A program made the position numbers and the translations under genes. Source: Bacteroidales bacterium UBA6401 (lineage in GTDB: Bacteria; Bacteroidota; Bacteroidia; Bacteroidales; UBA932). From it: a DNA stretch of 54,495 bases. The notes under the pieces are model-generated. The model ran no database searches. It was not told the DNA's origin and saw only the letters and a list, made by a program, of their open reading frames with translations. The stretch lies in the NCBI GenBank assembly GCA_002438635.1, contig DJPX01000042.1:125798-180292 (forward strand). Direction: 5' to 3'. Positions 35,676 to 44,415 of this stretch are shown piece after piece. Position 1 is the first letter of the stretch. The number at the start of each line of letters is the position of its first letter.

Positions 35676-35683
35676 TAAATTTG
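35676..35683 (+). promoter_or_regulatory. -7 element of the diacylglycerol-kinase-like gene
   Basis: TAAATTTG lies 21 bases before ATG 35705. It lies just downstream of the palindrome, so the gene probably has its own promoter. Confidence 0.45.
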
Positions 35684-35704
35684 CGCCCCGAGAATTTGAA
35701 AAAG

Positions 35705-36655
35705 ATGTCTTATACAAAACAGGAATGGTACACTATAGTTAACCCTCGAGCTGGTTCTGGCAAAACGATGTCTCAGTGGGTTCCGGCCGAAAAGTATCTG
35801 AAAAGACTTGGGGTAAAACTACATATAGTCTATACTACACATAAACATCACGCTGAAGAATTGGCAGCTGCTGCAGCGCGTATGGGATACAGGAAAATTA
35901 TGGCTGTAGGTGGTGACGGGTCCATACACGAAGTATTCGAAGGTGTGTTATCATGGTGCGACTACTCCGGAACCGCTCCGGAAGAATTCTACTTGGCACT
36001 GATGCCGATTGGCAGTGGAAATGACTGGATCAAGACCTTCGAAATCCCACGCGACACATTAAAAGCTGCAGAAATCATCGCTAATGGAAGATTCGAAAAA
36101 GAAGATGTAGTACGCGCCAGATTCGCTTCTGGAACAGTTTCTTATATGGCAAATATAGGTGGAGTGGGGTTCGATTCACACGTGTGCGATGAAGTTAACC
36201 AAAATAAGGAAAGAGGCAAACGCAAAGCGCGTATATATCTTAATTCCCTATTACATAATCTATTTAATATAAAGCCTATAGACATAGAGTTCTATAATGA
36301 TGGTCAGCTTGTGTATCGAGGGCCCGTAGTGGATTTAGCTTTCGGAAACGGGTCTTATTGTGGCGGTGGCATGCAGCAATGTTGCCTAGCCGACCCTACT
36401 GACGGCATAATGGATGGTATAATCGTGCCTAAAATTCCAATAACCGGTATAATCCCTGAATTACCGCGTATTTACCGTAAGAGCCTTCACAAATCTAAAA
36501 AAATAATCTACGTTAGAGGGACCAATTTTAAAATAGTCCCCCTTAACGCAAAATCGGAAGACATAGTGGAACTTGACGGAGAAATAGCGGGAAAATTGCC
36601 TTTGGAATTAGAGCTGCTTCCACACAAGATTAATGTTCTTTCAGGGAGAAAGTAA
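35705..36655 (+). CDS. Diacylglycerol/sphingosine-kinase-like lipid kinase
   Basis: A 316-residue member of the DAGK catalytic-domain family. It has IVNPRAGSGKT at the N terminus, the nucleotide-binding VGGDGSIHEVFEG, and LMPIGSGNDW; the C-terminal beta domain includes VELDGEIAGKLPLELELLP. It phosphorylates a lipid alcohol using ATP. The preceding YbhN-like membrane protein suggests a lipid pathway. ATG 35705 is preferred because the promoter box lies upstream of it and inside any longer reading. Confidence 0.87.
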   Translation: MSYTKQEWYTIVNPRAGSGKTMSQWVPAEKYLKRLGVKLHIVYTTHKHHAEELAAAAARMGYRKIMAVGGDGSIHEVFEGVLSWCDYSGTAPEEFYLALMPIGSGNDWIKTFEIPRDTLKAAEIIANGRFEKEDVVRARFASGTVSYMANIGGVGFDSHVCDEVNQNKERGKRKARIYLNSLLHNLFNIKPIDIEFYNDGQLVYRGPVVDLAFGNGSYCGGGMQQCCLADPTDGIMDGIIVPKIPITGIIPELPRIYRKSLHKSKKIIYVRGTNFKIVPLNAKSEDIVELDGEIAGKLPLELELLPHKINVLSGRK

Positions 36656-36678
36656 TTTTATAATCGGGACATTTTTCT

Positions 36679-36686
36679 TAAATTTG
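36679..36686 (+). promoter_or_regulatory. -7 element of parA
   Basis: TAAATTTG ends six bases before the parA ATG, again predicting a leaderless message. Confidence 0.45.
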
Positions 36687-36692
36687 TAAACT

Positions 36693-37472
36693 ATGGGAAA
36701 GATTATAGCTATAGCAAATCAAAAAGGAGGAGTGGGGAAAACTACCACTGCCATCAATTTAGCTGCATCGCTAGCCATTCTCGAAAAGAAAGTGCTTATA
36801 ATAGATGCAGACCCGCAGGCTAACACCACTTCGGGGCTAAATTATTCTCCGGAAAATACCGAGGGTAAGACCCTCTACGAAATAATGATAGGTGCAACGG
36901 ATGCATCCAGCACAGTCGTGCCTACCGAGATGGACTATCTTAAGATGATTCCCTCACACATTAATCTGGTAGGTGCTGAAATTGAAATCATAGATCTCCC
37001 CGATAGAGATCATATATTAAGAAACGCCTTAAAGGACATAAGGAAAGACTACGACTATGTTATCATAGATTGTGCTCCGTCTCTAGGACTGATTACCATC
37101 AACTGCCTGTCGGCTGCTGATTCGGTCATTATCCCCGTGCAGCCAGAGTTTTTTGCGCTTGAAGGTATAGGTAAACTTCTGCAAACCATTCGATTAGTTC
37201 AAAATGGCAGTAATCCGGATCTAAATATTGAAGGCTTCGTAGTAACCATGTTCGATGGGCGTACCAAGGTACATGCCCAGGTGGTAAACCAGTTGAAAGA
37301 ATACTTTAAGACCATGGTGTTCAGTACTATAATTCAAAGAAACATACGTCTTTCAGAGGCGCCGTCTTATGGGAAACCAATTGTGCTTTACGACGTAAAC
37401 AGTAACGGAACTAACAACTACCTGAATCTCGCTCGCGAAGTTCTGGAAAGAAATAATGACATTACGATATGA
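36693..37472 (+). CDS. parA: Chromosome-partitioning ATPase ParA (Soj)
   Basis: A 259-residue deviant-Walker ATPase: KGGVGKTTTAINLA, LIIDADPQANTT, YVIIDCAPSLG and VQPEFFALEG. It binds DNA nonspecifically and drives separation of ParB-parS complexes. It overlaps parB by four bases. It has a chromosomal-type short N terminus. Confidence 0.97.
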   Translation: MGKIIAIANQKGGVGKTTTAINLAASLAILEKKVLIIDADPQANTTSGLNYSPENTEGKTLYEIMIGATDASSTVVPTEMDYLKMIPSHINLVGAEIEIIDLPDRDHILRNALKDIRKDYDYVIIDCAPSLGLITINCLSAADSVIIPVQPEFFALEGIGKLLQTIRLVQNGSNPDLNIEGFVVTMFDGRTKVHAQVVNQLKEYFKTMVFSTIIQRNIRLSEAPSYGKPIVLYDVNSNGTNNYLNLAREVLERNNDITI

Positions 37473-38413
37473 GTCAACCACCAAGAGGCCTAGGGCGCGG
37501 ATTGAGCGCTATACTAGGAGACATATCAGGCGCCGATGACCTTAGGAAACCGGTTAGCTATAAAGATAAAGAAAAGGTAGGGAGTACGACGCCTCATTCG
37601 GCAGCCGATGTTCTTCTGGTGCCTGTGGATCGCATATCCCCTAACCCATACCAGCCCCGTTTGTCTTTTGATAGCGAGGAACTGGAGGGATTGGCCTCTA
37701 GTATAAGAGCCTTAGGGCTAATAACACCCATTACCGTTAGAAGGTGTAACGATGGTAAATACCAGATAATAAGCGGAGAGAGAAGGTATCGGGCCTGTCA
37801 AATGGCTGGGCTTACCGAGATTCCGGCATATATTAGAGAGGCCGATGACCAGGGCATGCTCGAAATGGCCATAGTGGAAAATGTTCAAAGACAGAACCTT
37901 GACCCTATAGAAATAGCACTGAGTTTTCAACGACTCATTACCGAATGCAAGCTCACACAAGAGCAAATGGCAGATAGGCTTGGCAAGAGTCGCTCGTCTG
38001 TAGCGAACCAGATAAGGCTTCTGCAACTTCCTATAAAAGTGCAGCACGACTTAAAAGTTGGCCAGATAAGCGTTGGCCATGCTAAAGTATTGTTATCAGT
38101 AAACGATGCTGACCTGCAGGCTAAACTTTGCGATTATACCATAAAAAATGGCCTAAATGTAAGACAATTAGAGCAAAAAGTTAAGCAACTTTCATCTAAA
38201 TCCGACCCTGCCTCAGAAAGCAAAGGGGATAGCAAAAACATCACTACAGATAACATTCCCGAAATTCATAAGAGCCTGTGTAAAGAATGTGCACGCTTTT
38301 TTAAGGGAAAGATAAGCCTAAAGCGTAACGAGAATGGAAAAGGGTCCCTTACCATTAACTTCAATTCCGACGCCGAAATAAATCGCTTCCTGGATGCGCT
38401 TAAAAACAGTTAA
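37469..38413 (+). CDS. parB: Chromosome-partitioning protein ParB
   Basis: A 314-residue CTPase and DNA clamp. The N terminus GLGRGLSAILGD is the ParA-activating segment. The ParB/Srx domain has ISPNPYQPRL, ALGLITPITVRR, SGERRYRACQMAG and MAIVENVQRQNLDPIE; the HTH is TQEQMADRLGKSRSSVANQIRLL. The C-terminal dimer region follows a Ser/Lys linker. No parS-like site was identified by eye. Its last 20 bases overlap the next gene. Confidence 0.97.
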   Translation: MSQPPRGLGRGLSAILGDISGADDLRKPVSYKDKEKVGSTTPHSAADVLLVPVDRISPNPYQPRLSFDSEELEGLASSIRALGLITPITVRRCNDGKYQIISGERRYRACQMAGLTEIPAYIREADDQGMLEMAIVENVQRQNLDPIEIALSFQRLITECKLTQEQMADRLGKSRSSVANQIRLLQLPIKVQHDLKVGQISVGHAKVLLSVNDADLQAKLCDYTIKNGLNVRQLEQKVKQLSSKSDPASESKGDSKNITTDNIPEIHKSLCKECARFFKGKISLKRNENGKGSLTINFNSDAEINRFLDALKNS

Positions 38414-39281
38414 ATTCCTGCTTGTTTGTGCCTTTTTTTCATTGGCCCTATCCCGTCCTTGCTGCATGGCGCAGTTCAAGGAAGAAGCTTTCTCTCAAAA
38501 TTATAGCGATGTCGAAGGAGAGGAAGCAGACACCACAGATAAAATATTCGACGTAAAAAAATATGTTAAAGCCCTAGGGCACAAGACCACTATGGATGTG
38601 GCCACCTCTTTCGAAGGCTCACTCATCTGTCTGGGTGGCATGCAGATATACAATAAAGATTATTGGAAGTTGCCCTTTGTATATGGAGGAATAGCTGCGG
38701 GAATAGGCGGAGGCATCTGGTTCAATGATAAAGGAAATGAACTAGCCAGCACACTCTGTTATGCGGGAGCAGCACTAAGTTATTGGGGTTCTTTGATGGA
38801 TGGTGTAATTAGCTATGAACCATCCGATTGGCCTAATCCTCAAAAAGCAACTCTCTATTCTCTTCTTCTTCCGGGATTAGGGCAAATCTATAACCGCGAG
38901 TTCTGGAAACTGCCTTTATACTGGGGCATAATCATAGGCAGTGGAAGTTACTATATAAAATTTAAAGAGAATTTCGAAAGGTTTAGAGCCATATACAATT
39001 CCGGCGACACCACATATATAAGTGCCGAAACCGCTAAATACTATAAAGACCTCTATCGACGTTATAGAGATTACGCGCTGCTTTTCACCTTCGCTGGCTA
39101 TCTGCTTCAAGTAATCGATGCCAATGTATTTGCCTACATGCACGATTTTGAGATTTCCGATGACCTTTCCATGAGGATCAGCCCTACACTTATAACGCCA
39201 CAACTCCCTACGAATAATCATTATGCCTTAGGTGGGAATGCAGCACCTGCTTTAGGGGTAGGGCTTAGTTTTAGATTTTAG
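38394..39281 (+). CDS. DUF5683 membrane protein
   Basis: A 295-residue protein with a signal peptide or first helix and several hydrophobic segments in the DUF5683 style: LPGLGQIYNREFWKLPLYWG, repeated in imperfect form as QIYNKDYWKLPFVYGG. This gene follows parAB in many Bacteroidetes, where mltD and relA/spoT often come next; here a convergent gene follows after one base. Function unknown, perhaps envelope-associated. Confidence 0.8.
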   Translation: MRLKTVKFLLVCAFFSLALSRPCCMAQFKEEAFSQNYSDVEGEEADTTDKIFDVKKYVKALGHKTTMDVATSFEGSLICLGGMQIYNKDYWKLPFVYGGIAAGIGGGIWFNDKGNELASTLCYAGAALSYWGSLMDGVISYEPSDWPNPQKATLYSLLLPGLGQIYNREFWKLPLYWGIIIGSGSYYIKFKENFERFRAIYNSGDTTYISAETAKYYKDLYRRYRDYALLFTFAGYLLQVIDANVFAYMHDFEISDDLSMRISPTLITPQLPTNNHYALGGNAAPALGVGLSFRF

Positions 39282-39282
39282 A

Positions 39283-40881
39283 TCAGAAGGCTACATATCC
39301 CTTTACTTCCCATTTATTTGCCTTGTCGCCTTGATATGAAGTATAACTTAAACGTAAAGCGATCTTTTTATATCGAGCATATAAAGACCATTCGCTCCCT
39401 CTTCCATAATACACTGGTACGCTGAAAGCCCCAGGGACATCTCTAGAATATGCATAAAGGCGATCCGCCCACGCTATGGCATCAAAGCATAGCACTCTGG
39501 CAGAAATTCTCGATTTTTCACTTATCAAAGAGCCCTCGACATATCCTAACGCTGATAATCCTTCTCCCTTTAACATTTGAATTCGCGAACAGAGTTGTAA
39601 TGCCCCTTTGGATGCATTAATACCTGCTCTAAGTTCATTGGAATAATATGAGGTCTTGGCTTTATATTTCATAGTATGCCTTAACTCCCCATCTAACTCC
39701 CACTCATCTAAAGATTTATTCCACAGCCACTTCTCTATACTCCTAAATGAAGACAAGCCATCCTTGATGGAATAATCGGCTACCAAGGATACTTTTTCAT
39801 ATTCTACTGCAGCGCCCACCCCATTCTCTCCCGCAGGCTTTGTGCCAGAATGTATACTACCGCAATATCGTGGTGCAAACTCATCTGAATAGTAACGCAA
39901 AATCACTCCTGCACGCTTTTTATATGCTATATTATAAAAGGCCCCACCCAGAAAAGCAGTCCCCATGCCTTCCGCCCCCTTATACACGGCCAATTCGCCA
40001 AAGGTAGTAATCTTCCATATAGTCATTTTGTAATCAAGACTACATCCAATATCTCCATTTTCATACATAGCAGTCGTAGCATAAGTTCCTTTTCGTGTAT
40101 GGTATCCATAATGCACGGCCAGTCCACCATCACTTAGGACACAAGCATCGACACTGCTTCTTCCTATAGTACAATTCGCAGCTACTCCCTTAATAGAACT
40201 ACTCGCTAAACTCGCATTTATCCCTGTAGGATTACGAGAGAGCCCCGATAGTTGGGATACACCTCCGATAGAAAATCCGCTCCATAAAAGTAGTCCCTGC
40301 CCATAACGCACATTAAGAGAGCCCAGTACCACCTTTATAGGGTATTTTAACCCATTATAACACATATATCCCTTTACTGCGTTTTCCATTATAGACACAC
40401 CTGCAGATAATTGCCGTCCATAAGCAGCCTCATATTTTGCTTTTGAACCAACTATCATATCCGACTTTATAGTATTCCTCATACTGCCTTCTATATGAAA
40501 TCGTTTCTTTTTTTCCGGGCCAATCAGAGAGTTGCCACTATTCCCACATATAAAGAAAAACCGTAAATCATCTGCCATCTGCTTACCTATGCCAGTAATT
40601 CCGGCCAATTCCACATAAGAAAGTATTGGCCCATTGCGCATAATATAGTCCTTTATAGAAGCTATTTGGAAAGGGGTAAAAAAACCGGTCGAGCTAATTC
40701 TGTCATCGGAAGCGGAATTAATGTCTATCGGATGTCGGGCCAAATATGAATATTCTTCCACGACATCCTCCGTAAGAGCTTCCTTACTTTCTAGCCCACA
40801 CAGGCGCACAAGCGCATCTGTGAAATCATCCGTTATGCCGGAGAGAAACATCGACATAACCATCATAATAAAAGTTCTCAT
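39283..40881 (-). CDS. Helix-hairpin-helix protein with beta-barrel-like body
   Basis: A 532-residue secreted protein with a short N-terminal hydrophobic segment. Residues about 50-115 are a ComEA-like helix-hairpin-helix region (PIDINSASDDRISSTGFFTPFQIASI, LAGITGIGKQMADDL). The remaining 400 residues are amphipathic strands (GLLLWSGFSIGG, SLYARYKKIALRLSYTS) ending in an aromatic residue, like an outer-membrane barrel. Similar HHH-plus-barrel proteins occur across Bacteroidetes without a known role; DNA uptake is a guess. It is divergent from hpt. Confidence 0.7.
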   Translation of the reverse strand: MRTFIMMVMSMFLSGITDDFTDALVRLCGLESKEALTEDVVEEYSYLARHPIDINSASDDRISSTGFFTPFQIASIKDYIMRNGPILSYVELAGITGIGKQMADDLRFFFICGNSGNSLIGPEKKKRFHIEGSMRNTIKSDMIVGSKAKYEAAYGRQLSAGVSIMENAVKGYMCYNGLKYPIKVVLGSLNVRYGQGLLLWSGFSIGGVSQLSGLSRNPTGINASLASSSIKGVAANCTIGRSSVDACVLSDGGLAVHYGYHTRKGTYATTAMYENGDIGCSLDYKMTIWKITTFGELAVYKGAEGMGTAFLGGAFYNIAYKKRAGVILRYYSDEFAPRYCGSIHSGTKPAGENGVGAAVEYEKVSLVADYSIKDGLSSFRSIEKWLWNKSLDEWELDGELRHTMKYKAKTSYYSNELRAGINASKGALQLCSRIQMLKGEGLSALGYVEGSLISEKSRISARVLCFDAIAWADRLYAYSRDVPGAFSVPVYYGRGSEWSLYARYKKIALRLSYTSYQGDKANKWEVKGYVAF

Positions 40882-40937
40882 AGTCAGTTTTAAATAGTAT
40901 CAAGAGTCGAAGTTACTAAAAATTATCAAAAATTACG

Positions 40938-40945
40938 TATATTTG
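40938..40945 (+). promoter_or_regulatory. -7 element of hpt-adk
   Basis: TATATTTG lies 20 bases before the hpt ATG. Confidence 0.5.
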
Positions 40946-40965
40946 TCTTTTGGTAATTTAAAACA

Positions 40966-41508
40966 ATGAAGAGCATTACTCTACACGACAAAACATTCGT
41001 ACCATTCATCTCCAATGAGAAGATTGAAAAGGCTATAGACTCCGTAGCCGAAAAGATTAACAAAAAGCACATTAACGACGAACAAGCACCCATTCTATTG
41101 TGCGTGCTTAATGGAGCACTGATGTTCACGGCCGAACTGATGAAAAGGCTTGACTTCACCGTGGAACTTGTCACCATTAAATTATCCTCTTACGAAGGTA
41201 CCCAATCATCTGGAAACATACACGAAGATATGGGTCTTACCGGAAGTGTAAAAGGTCGTAAGGTAATAATCTGCGAAGACATCGTGGATACCGGAAAAAC
41301 CATAGTCTATCTCAAAAACAAGTTAATGGAAGAAGGAGCATCAGAAGTTGAAGTCTGCACGATGCTTCTTAAACCTGAAATATATAAACAAGACGTAGCG
41401 CTAGACTATGTCGCCATGGAGATTCCTGCCAGATTTATAGTCGGTTTCGGACTCGACTACGACCAATTAGGCAGAGAAAGTAAAGATATATATGTACTAG
41501 AATCATAA
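40966..41508 (+). CDS. hpt: Hypoxanthine phosphoribosyltransferase
   Basis: A 180-residue purine-salvage enzyme that forms IMP or GMP from the base and PRPP. The PRPP loop is IICEDIVDTGKT; other landmarks are LCVLNGALMFTAEL and FIVGFGLDYDQLGRE. It is followed after four bases by adk, a common Bacteroidetes pair that normally continues into obgE. Confidence 0.95.
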   Translation: MKSITLHDKTFVPFISNEKIEKAIDSVAEKINKKHINDEQAPILLCVLNGALMFTAELMKRLDFTVELVTIKLSSYEGTQSSGNIHEDMGLTGSVKGRKVIICEDIVDTGKTIVYLKNKLMEEGASEVEVCTMLLKPEIYKQDVALDYVAMEIPARFIVGFGLDYDQLGRESKDIYVLES

Positions 41509-41512
41509 AAAT

Positions 41513-42088
41513 ATGAAGTATTACGTTATGTTCGGCCCACCGGGTGCCGGAAAAGGCACACACGCTGCCGCAATTCGCGAAAAGTATAACCTCTGCCACC
41601 TCTCCACCGGAGAACTACTAAGAGCAGAAATAGCCGCAGGAACAGAGCTTGGCCTACACGCAAAGTCACTTATAGATAAAGGGATGCTCGTTCCGGATGA
41701 GGTCGTGGAAAAAATGATAGCTTCTAAGTTCGACTCCGTTAAAAATGTAAACGGCTTCATTCTTGATGGTTTTCCTCGCACTCTAAAACAGGCCGAAGAT
41801 CTCGACAAGATACTCACCGAGCGAAATAGTGCAGTGGATGCAGTGATTTCTCTTATGATCTCAGATGACACAGTAAAAAAGCGTATTGCACATCGTGCTA
41901 GCATAGAGGGACGCGCAGATGATGCTTCAGAAGAGACTATTAATAACCGCATCAAGACTTATCACGCGCAGACCGAGCCACTTATCGAATACTATAAAAA
42001 ACAGGGTAAATATCACGAAGTTGCAGGAGACGCTCCTACCATAGAAGAAAACAGAAAGCGAGTTCTCGCCTTATTAGAAACCCTATAG
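41513..42088 (+). CDS. adk: Adenylate kinase
   Basis: A 191-residue short-lid adenylate kinase, catalysing ATP + AMP = 2 ADP. P-loop GPPGAGKGT, AMP site HLSTGELLRAE, ILDGFPRTLKQAE, and a short lid RIAHRASIEGRADD with no zinc cysteines. It ends its operon; a terminator and then the restriction-modification region follow, where obgE might be expected. Confidence 0.97.
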   Translation: MKYYVMFGPPGAGKGTHAAAIREKYNLCHLSTGELLRAEIAAGTELGLHAKSLIDKGMLVPDEVVEKMIASKFDSVKNVNGFILDGFPRTLKQAEDLDKILTERNSAVDAVISLMISDDTVKKRIAHRASIEGRADDASEETINNRIKTYHAQTEPLIEYYKKQGKYHEVAGDAPTIEENRKRVLALLETL

Positions 42089-42162
42089 TACTGTTTTCTA
42101 AAGTAGCTTTATTCTAAGTCGTCTTTTGAACTCCCGATTTCGCTGACGCTTCATACCGCTCT

Positions 42163-42208
42163 CCGCCATTCGCACTGAGGTGCAAAATAGGTTGAGGGCG
42201 GTTTTTTT
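42163..42208 (+). terminator. Terminator after adk
   Basis: CCGCC (42163-42167) pairs with GGCGG (42197-42201) around an inner GCAC-TGAG-GTGC hairpin, then seven T's. Confidence 0.7.
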
Positions 42209-42269
42209 AACTTTATAATTCTTACAAAAACTTCCTGTGATACTATCCTTTAACAATTAGTAACTTAAA

Positions 42270-42319
42270 AAAAAGTTGCGTCAGATTAGAATGAGATTTT
42301 CGAGGATAGATTTCTTTTC
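42270..42319 (+). repeat. Dispersed intergenic repeat, copy 2
   Basis: AAAAGTTGCGTCAGATTAGAA..GAGATTTTCGAGGATAGATTT, in pieces, shares its core with copies 1 (8971-9031) and 3 (50111-50164). A second fragment at 42391-42412 (CGTTACAAAATAAACCG) matches the start of copy 3. Confidence 0.5.
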
Positions 42320-42503
42320 GAAGAAGGAGTGTGCCGGTGGCACATAACTGATGGGGCACCTTTGCACACCGCTTACAATCAGTCTAGGAAAGGCCGTTAC
42401 AAAATAAACCGCAAAAAGTAAAAGTACACATTCTATTTACATGTATGCATGTGTTTGTCAAGTTTTTATTAACTTTACATTCTAAAGCAAGATAATCAAT
42501 ACT

Positions 42504-44063
42504 ATGACAGACAATAAAAAGGAAGTGGAGCGTGCGGAACTCCACCGCACCATTTGGGCAATAGCGGATGAGATGAGAGGTTCTGTGGACGGATGGGACT
42601 TCAAATCATACATCCTCGGGATGCTCTTTTACAGATACATCAGCGAGAACATTACCACATACATAAACAAAGGTGAATGGGAGACTGGCAACACCGACTT
42701 CAACTATGCAGACCTTGATGACGCCCAGGCTGAAGGCATAAGGGAAGAGATGGTGAATGTCAAGGGCTTCTTTATCCTACCATCCCAGCTCTTTGAGAGT
42801 GTATGCAAGACTTGTGACAATGATCCGAACCTGAATATGACTCTTGAAAGCATATTCTCATCTATCGAGAACTCTGCAAAGGGGACTGCAAGTGAAAATG
42901 ACTTCAAAGGCCTGTTTGCAGACCTTGATGTGAACAGCAACAAGCTGGGGGCTACTGTCATCAAGAGAAACGAGAAGCTGGTCAAGCTCCTTAAGGGCAT
43001 CCAATCAATGAAACTGGGAGACTATCAGGACAATACCATAGATGCCTTCGGTGATGCATACGAATACCTGATGGGAATGTATGCTTCAAATGCCGGCAAG
43101 AGCGGCGGCGAATACTACACTCCGCAGGAAGTAAGTGAATTACTAACAAAACTTGCCACTGTGGGCAAAAGTGAGGTAGGTAAGGTCTATGACCCCGCCT
43201 GCGGTTCAGGCTCTCTGCTTCTGAAAGCTGCAAAGATACTTGGCAAGGACAATGTACGCCAAGGCTTCTTCGGGCAGGAAATCAACCTTACTACATATAA
43301 TCTGTGCAGAATCAATATGTTCCTTCACGACATTGACTATGACAAGTTCGACATAGCCTGTGAAGATACCCTTCTTTCTCCGAAGCACTGGGATGATGAG
43401 CCGTTCGAGGTAATAGTTTCAAACCCACCTTATTCAACAAAATGGAAAGGTGATGATGATATAACTCTTATCAATGATCCGAGGTTCGCTCCTGCCGGAG
43501 TCCTGGCGCCGAAGTCAAAAGCGGATCTGGCTTTTATCATGCACTCCCTTTCCTGGCTTGATAGCAACGGAACGGCGGCCATAGTATGTTTCCCGGGTGT
43601 GATGTATAGAGGTGGAGCTGAGAAAAAGATTAGGCAATATCTTATTGACAACAACTTTGTGGATTGCATTATCCAGCTTCCGGACAACCTTTTCTTCGGA
43701 ACCAGCATCGCCACCTGCATTATGGTTTTGAAAAAGGCCAAGAAGGACAACTGCACCCTGTTCATCGATGCTACAAAGGAATGTATCAAGGTCACAAATA
43801 GCAACAAGCTCACCGATGAGAACATTCGGCACATCCTTGACCTCTTCACAGAAAGAAATGATGTGCAATATGTCAGCAAACTTGTTTCAAATGACGACAT
43901 AGCCAAGGCTGACTACAACTTGTCTGTTTCAACATACGTCGAGCAGGAGGATACAAGGGAGAAGGTGGATATCGTGAAGCTCAATGCGGAGCTTGCAGAG
44001 ATAGTGGAGAGAGAAAATAAGTTGAGGGCTGAGATTGATAAGATAATTGCAGAAATAGAATAA
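42504..44063 (+). CDS. hsdM: Type I restriction-modification DNA methyltransferase subunit
   Basis: A 519-residue N6-adenine methyltransferase. The N-terminal HsdM domain has WDFKSYILGMLFYRYISENI. The SAM site is DPACGSGSLL (residues 230-239) and the catalytic motif IV is NPPY (307-310). The C terminus forms a coiled coil (LNAELAEIVERENKLRAEIDKI) that contacts HsdS. It acts as M2S for modification and with HsdR for cleavage. Base composition and codon use look richer in G+C than the surrounding chromosome, hinting at transfer. It is separated from hsdS by an odd 452-bp gap. Confidence 0.96.
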   Translation: MTDNKKEVERAELHRTIWAIADEMRGSVDGWDFKSYILGMLFYRYISENITTYINKGEWETGNTDFNYADLDDAQAEGIREEMVNVKGFFILPSQLFESVCKTCDNDPNLNMTLESIFSSIENSAKGTASENDFKGLFADLDVNSNKLGATVIKRNEKLVKLLKGIQSMKLGDYQDNTIDAFGDAYEYLMGMYASNAGKSGGEYYTPQEVSELLTKLATVGKSEVGKVYDPACGSGSLLLKAAKILGKDNVRQGFFGQEINLTTYNLCRINMFLHDIDYDKFDIACEDTLLSPKHWDDEPFEVIVSNPPYSTKWKGDDDITLINDPRFAPAGVLAPKSKADLAFIMHSLSWLDSNGTAAIVCFPGVMYRGGAEKKIRQYLIDNNFVDCIIQLPDNLFFGTSIATCIMVLKKAKKDNCTLFIDATKECIKVTNSNKLTDENIRHILDLFTERNDVQYVSKLVSNDDIAKADYNLSVSTYVEQEDTREKVDIVKLNAELAEIVERENKLRAEIDKIIAEIE

Positions 44064-44075
44064 TGATGTCTTTGT

Positions 44076-44223
44076 GCCAATTCAGAATGGTCTTTAATGA
44101 CGAAGCCGCCCGTATGGTGGACGGCTCCGATACAGACGGGGATGCAGACAAGGCCGTGGGCCTACCGTTTACGGTAGTGGGCCTTCACGTAAACCTTTTT
44201 ATCATCGACCATTCTGAAATGGC
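44076..44223. repeat. 17-bp inverted repeat in the hsdM-hsdS gap
   Basis: 44076-44092 and 44207-44223 are reverse complements at 16 of 17 positions (core TTCAGAATGGTC exact, 12 bp). Both arms, read outward-in on their own strand, encode the peptide FRMV. They enclose 114 bp including a hairpin at about 44158-44182. Confidence 0.65.
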
Positions 44224-44308
44224 CTCTGACAAAAACTGGTTTGTGAGCATCTTTGCACTCTGTGCAGGAGCGCTCTTCAAGCTTAATGTTAATGGAGATC
44301 TTAATCAT
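44162..44308 (-). CDS. Small basic cysteine-pair protein in the R-M locus
   Basis: A 48-residue ORF on the strand opposite to hsdM and hsdS, starting MIKISINIKLEERSCTEC. It has C15-x2-C18, then a basic, His-rich end (PVFVRGHFRMVDDKKVYVKA followed by HYRKR). The composition looks like a real small protein rather than noise, and small Lys/Arg/His-rich proteins of this flavour occur elsewhere in Bacteroidetes. I cannot assign a function. One arm of the 17-bp inverted repeat lies within it. A rightward 88-codon frame covering the same DNA appears to be its shadow. Confidence 0.4.
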   Translation of the reverse strand: MIKISINIKLEERSCTECKDAHKPVFVRGHFRMVDDKKVYVKAHYRKR

Positions 44309-44383
44309 CACAAAATGAATAATGTTTGAATACTTGAGAGCTGAGAGCGGCCTTAAAGAGTACATCCGTTCTGTATTTTTCTC

Positions 44384-44415
44384 AAAATAAAAAAGCACCT
44401 GCAAAGAGCAGATGC
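44384..44415 (-). terminator. Orphan minus-strand intrinsic terminator
   Basis: On the minus strand GCATCTGC (44415-44408) pairs with GCAGGTGC (44402-44395, one G-U) around TCTTT, then TTTTTTATTTT. No complete minus-strand gene lies upstream of it; a short frame ending IKMFEALIKLDY stops just before it (44417-44419). Confidence 0.6.

Larger units (their letters stand above)
42089..42503. other. 415-bp junction between adk and the R-M locus
   Basis: It holds the adk terminator, repeat copy 2, a GTGCC-GGT-GGCAC hairpin at 42330-42342 and, near 42439-42452, a short palindrome ACATG-TATG-CATGT upstream of hsdM. TAACTTTA at 42470-42477 is a near-match to a -7 element. No gene is visible. Confidence 0.45.

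Noticed and set aside
42439..42452. Palindrome upstream of hsdM as a C-protein box
   Set aside because: Only 5-bp arms and no controller protein gene nearby.
44063..44329. Rightward 88-codon frame overlapping the hsdM stop
   Set aside because: It is mostly the reverse complement of the better-looking 48-residue minus-strand frame and of the inverted repeat.
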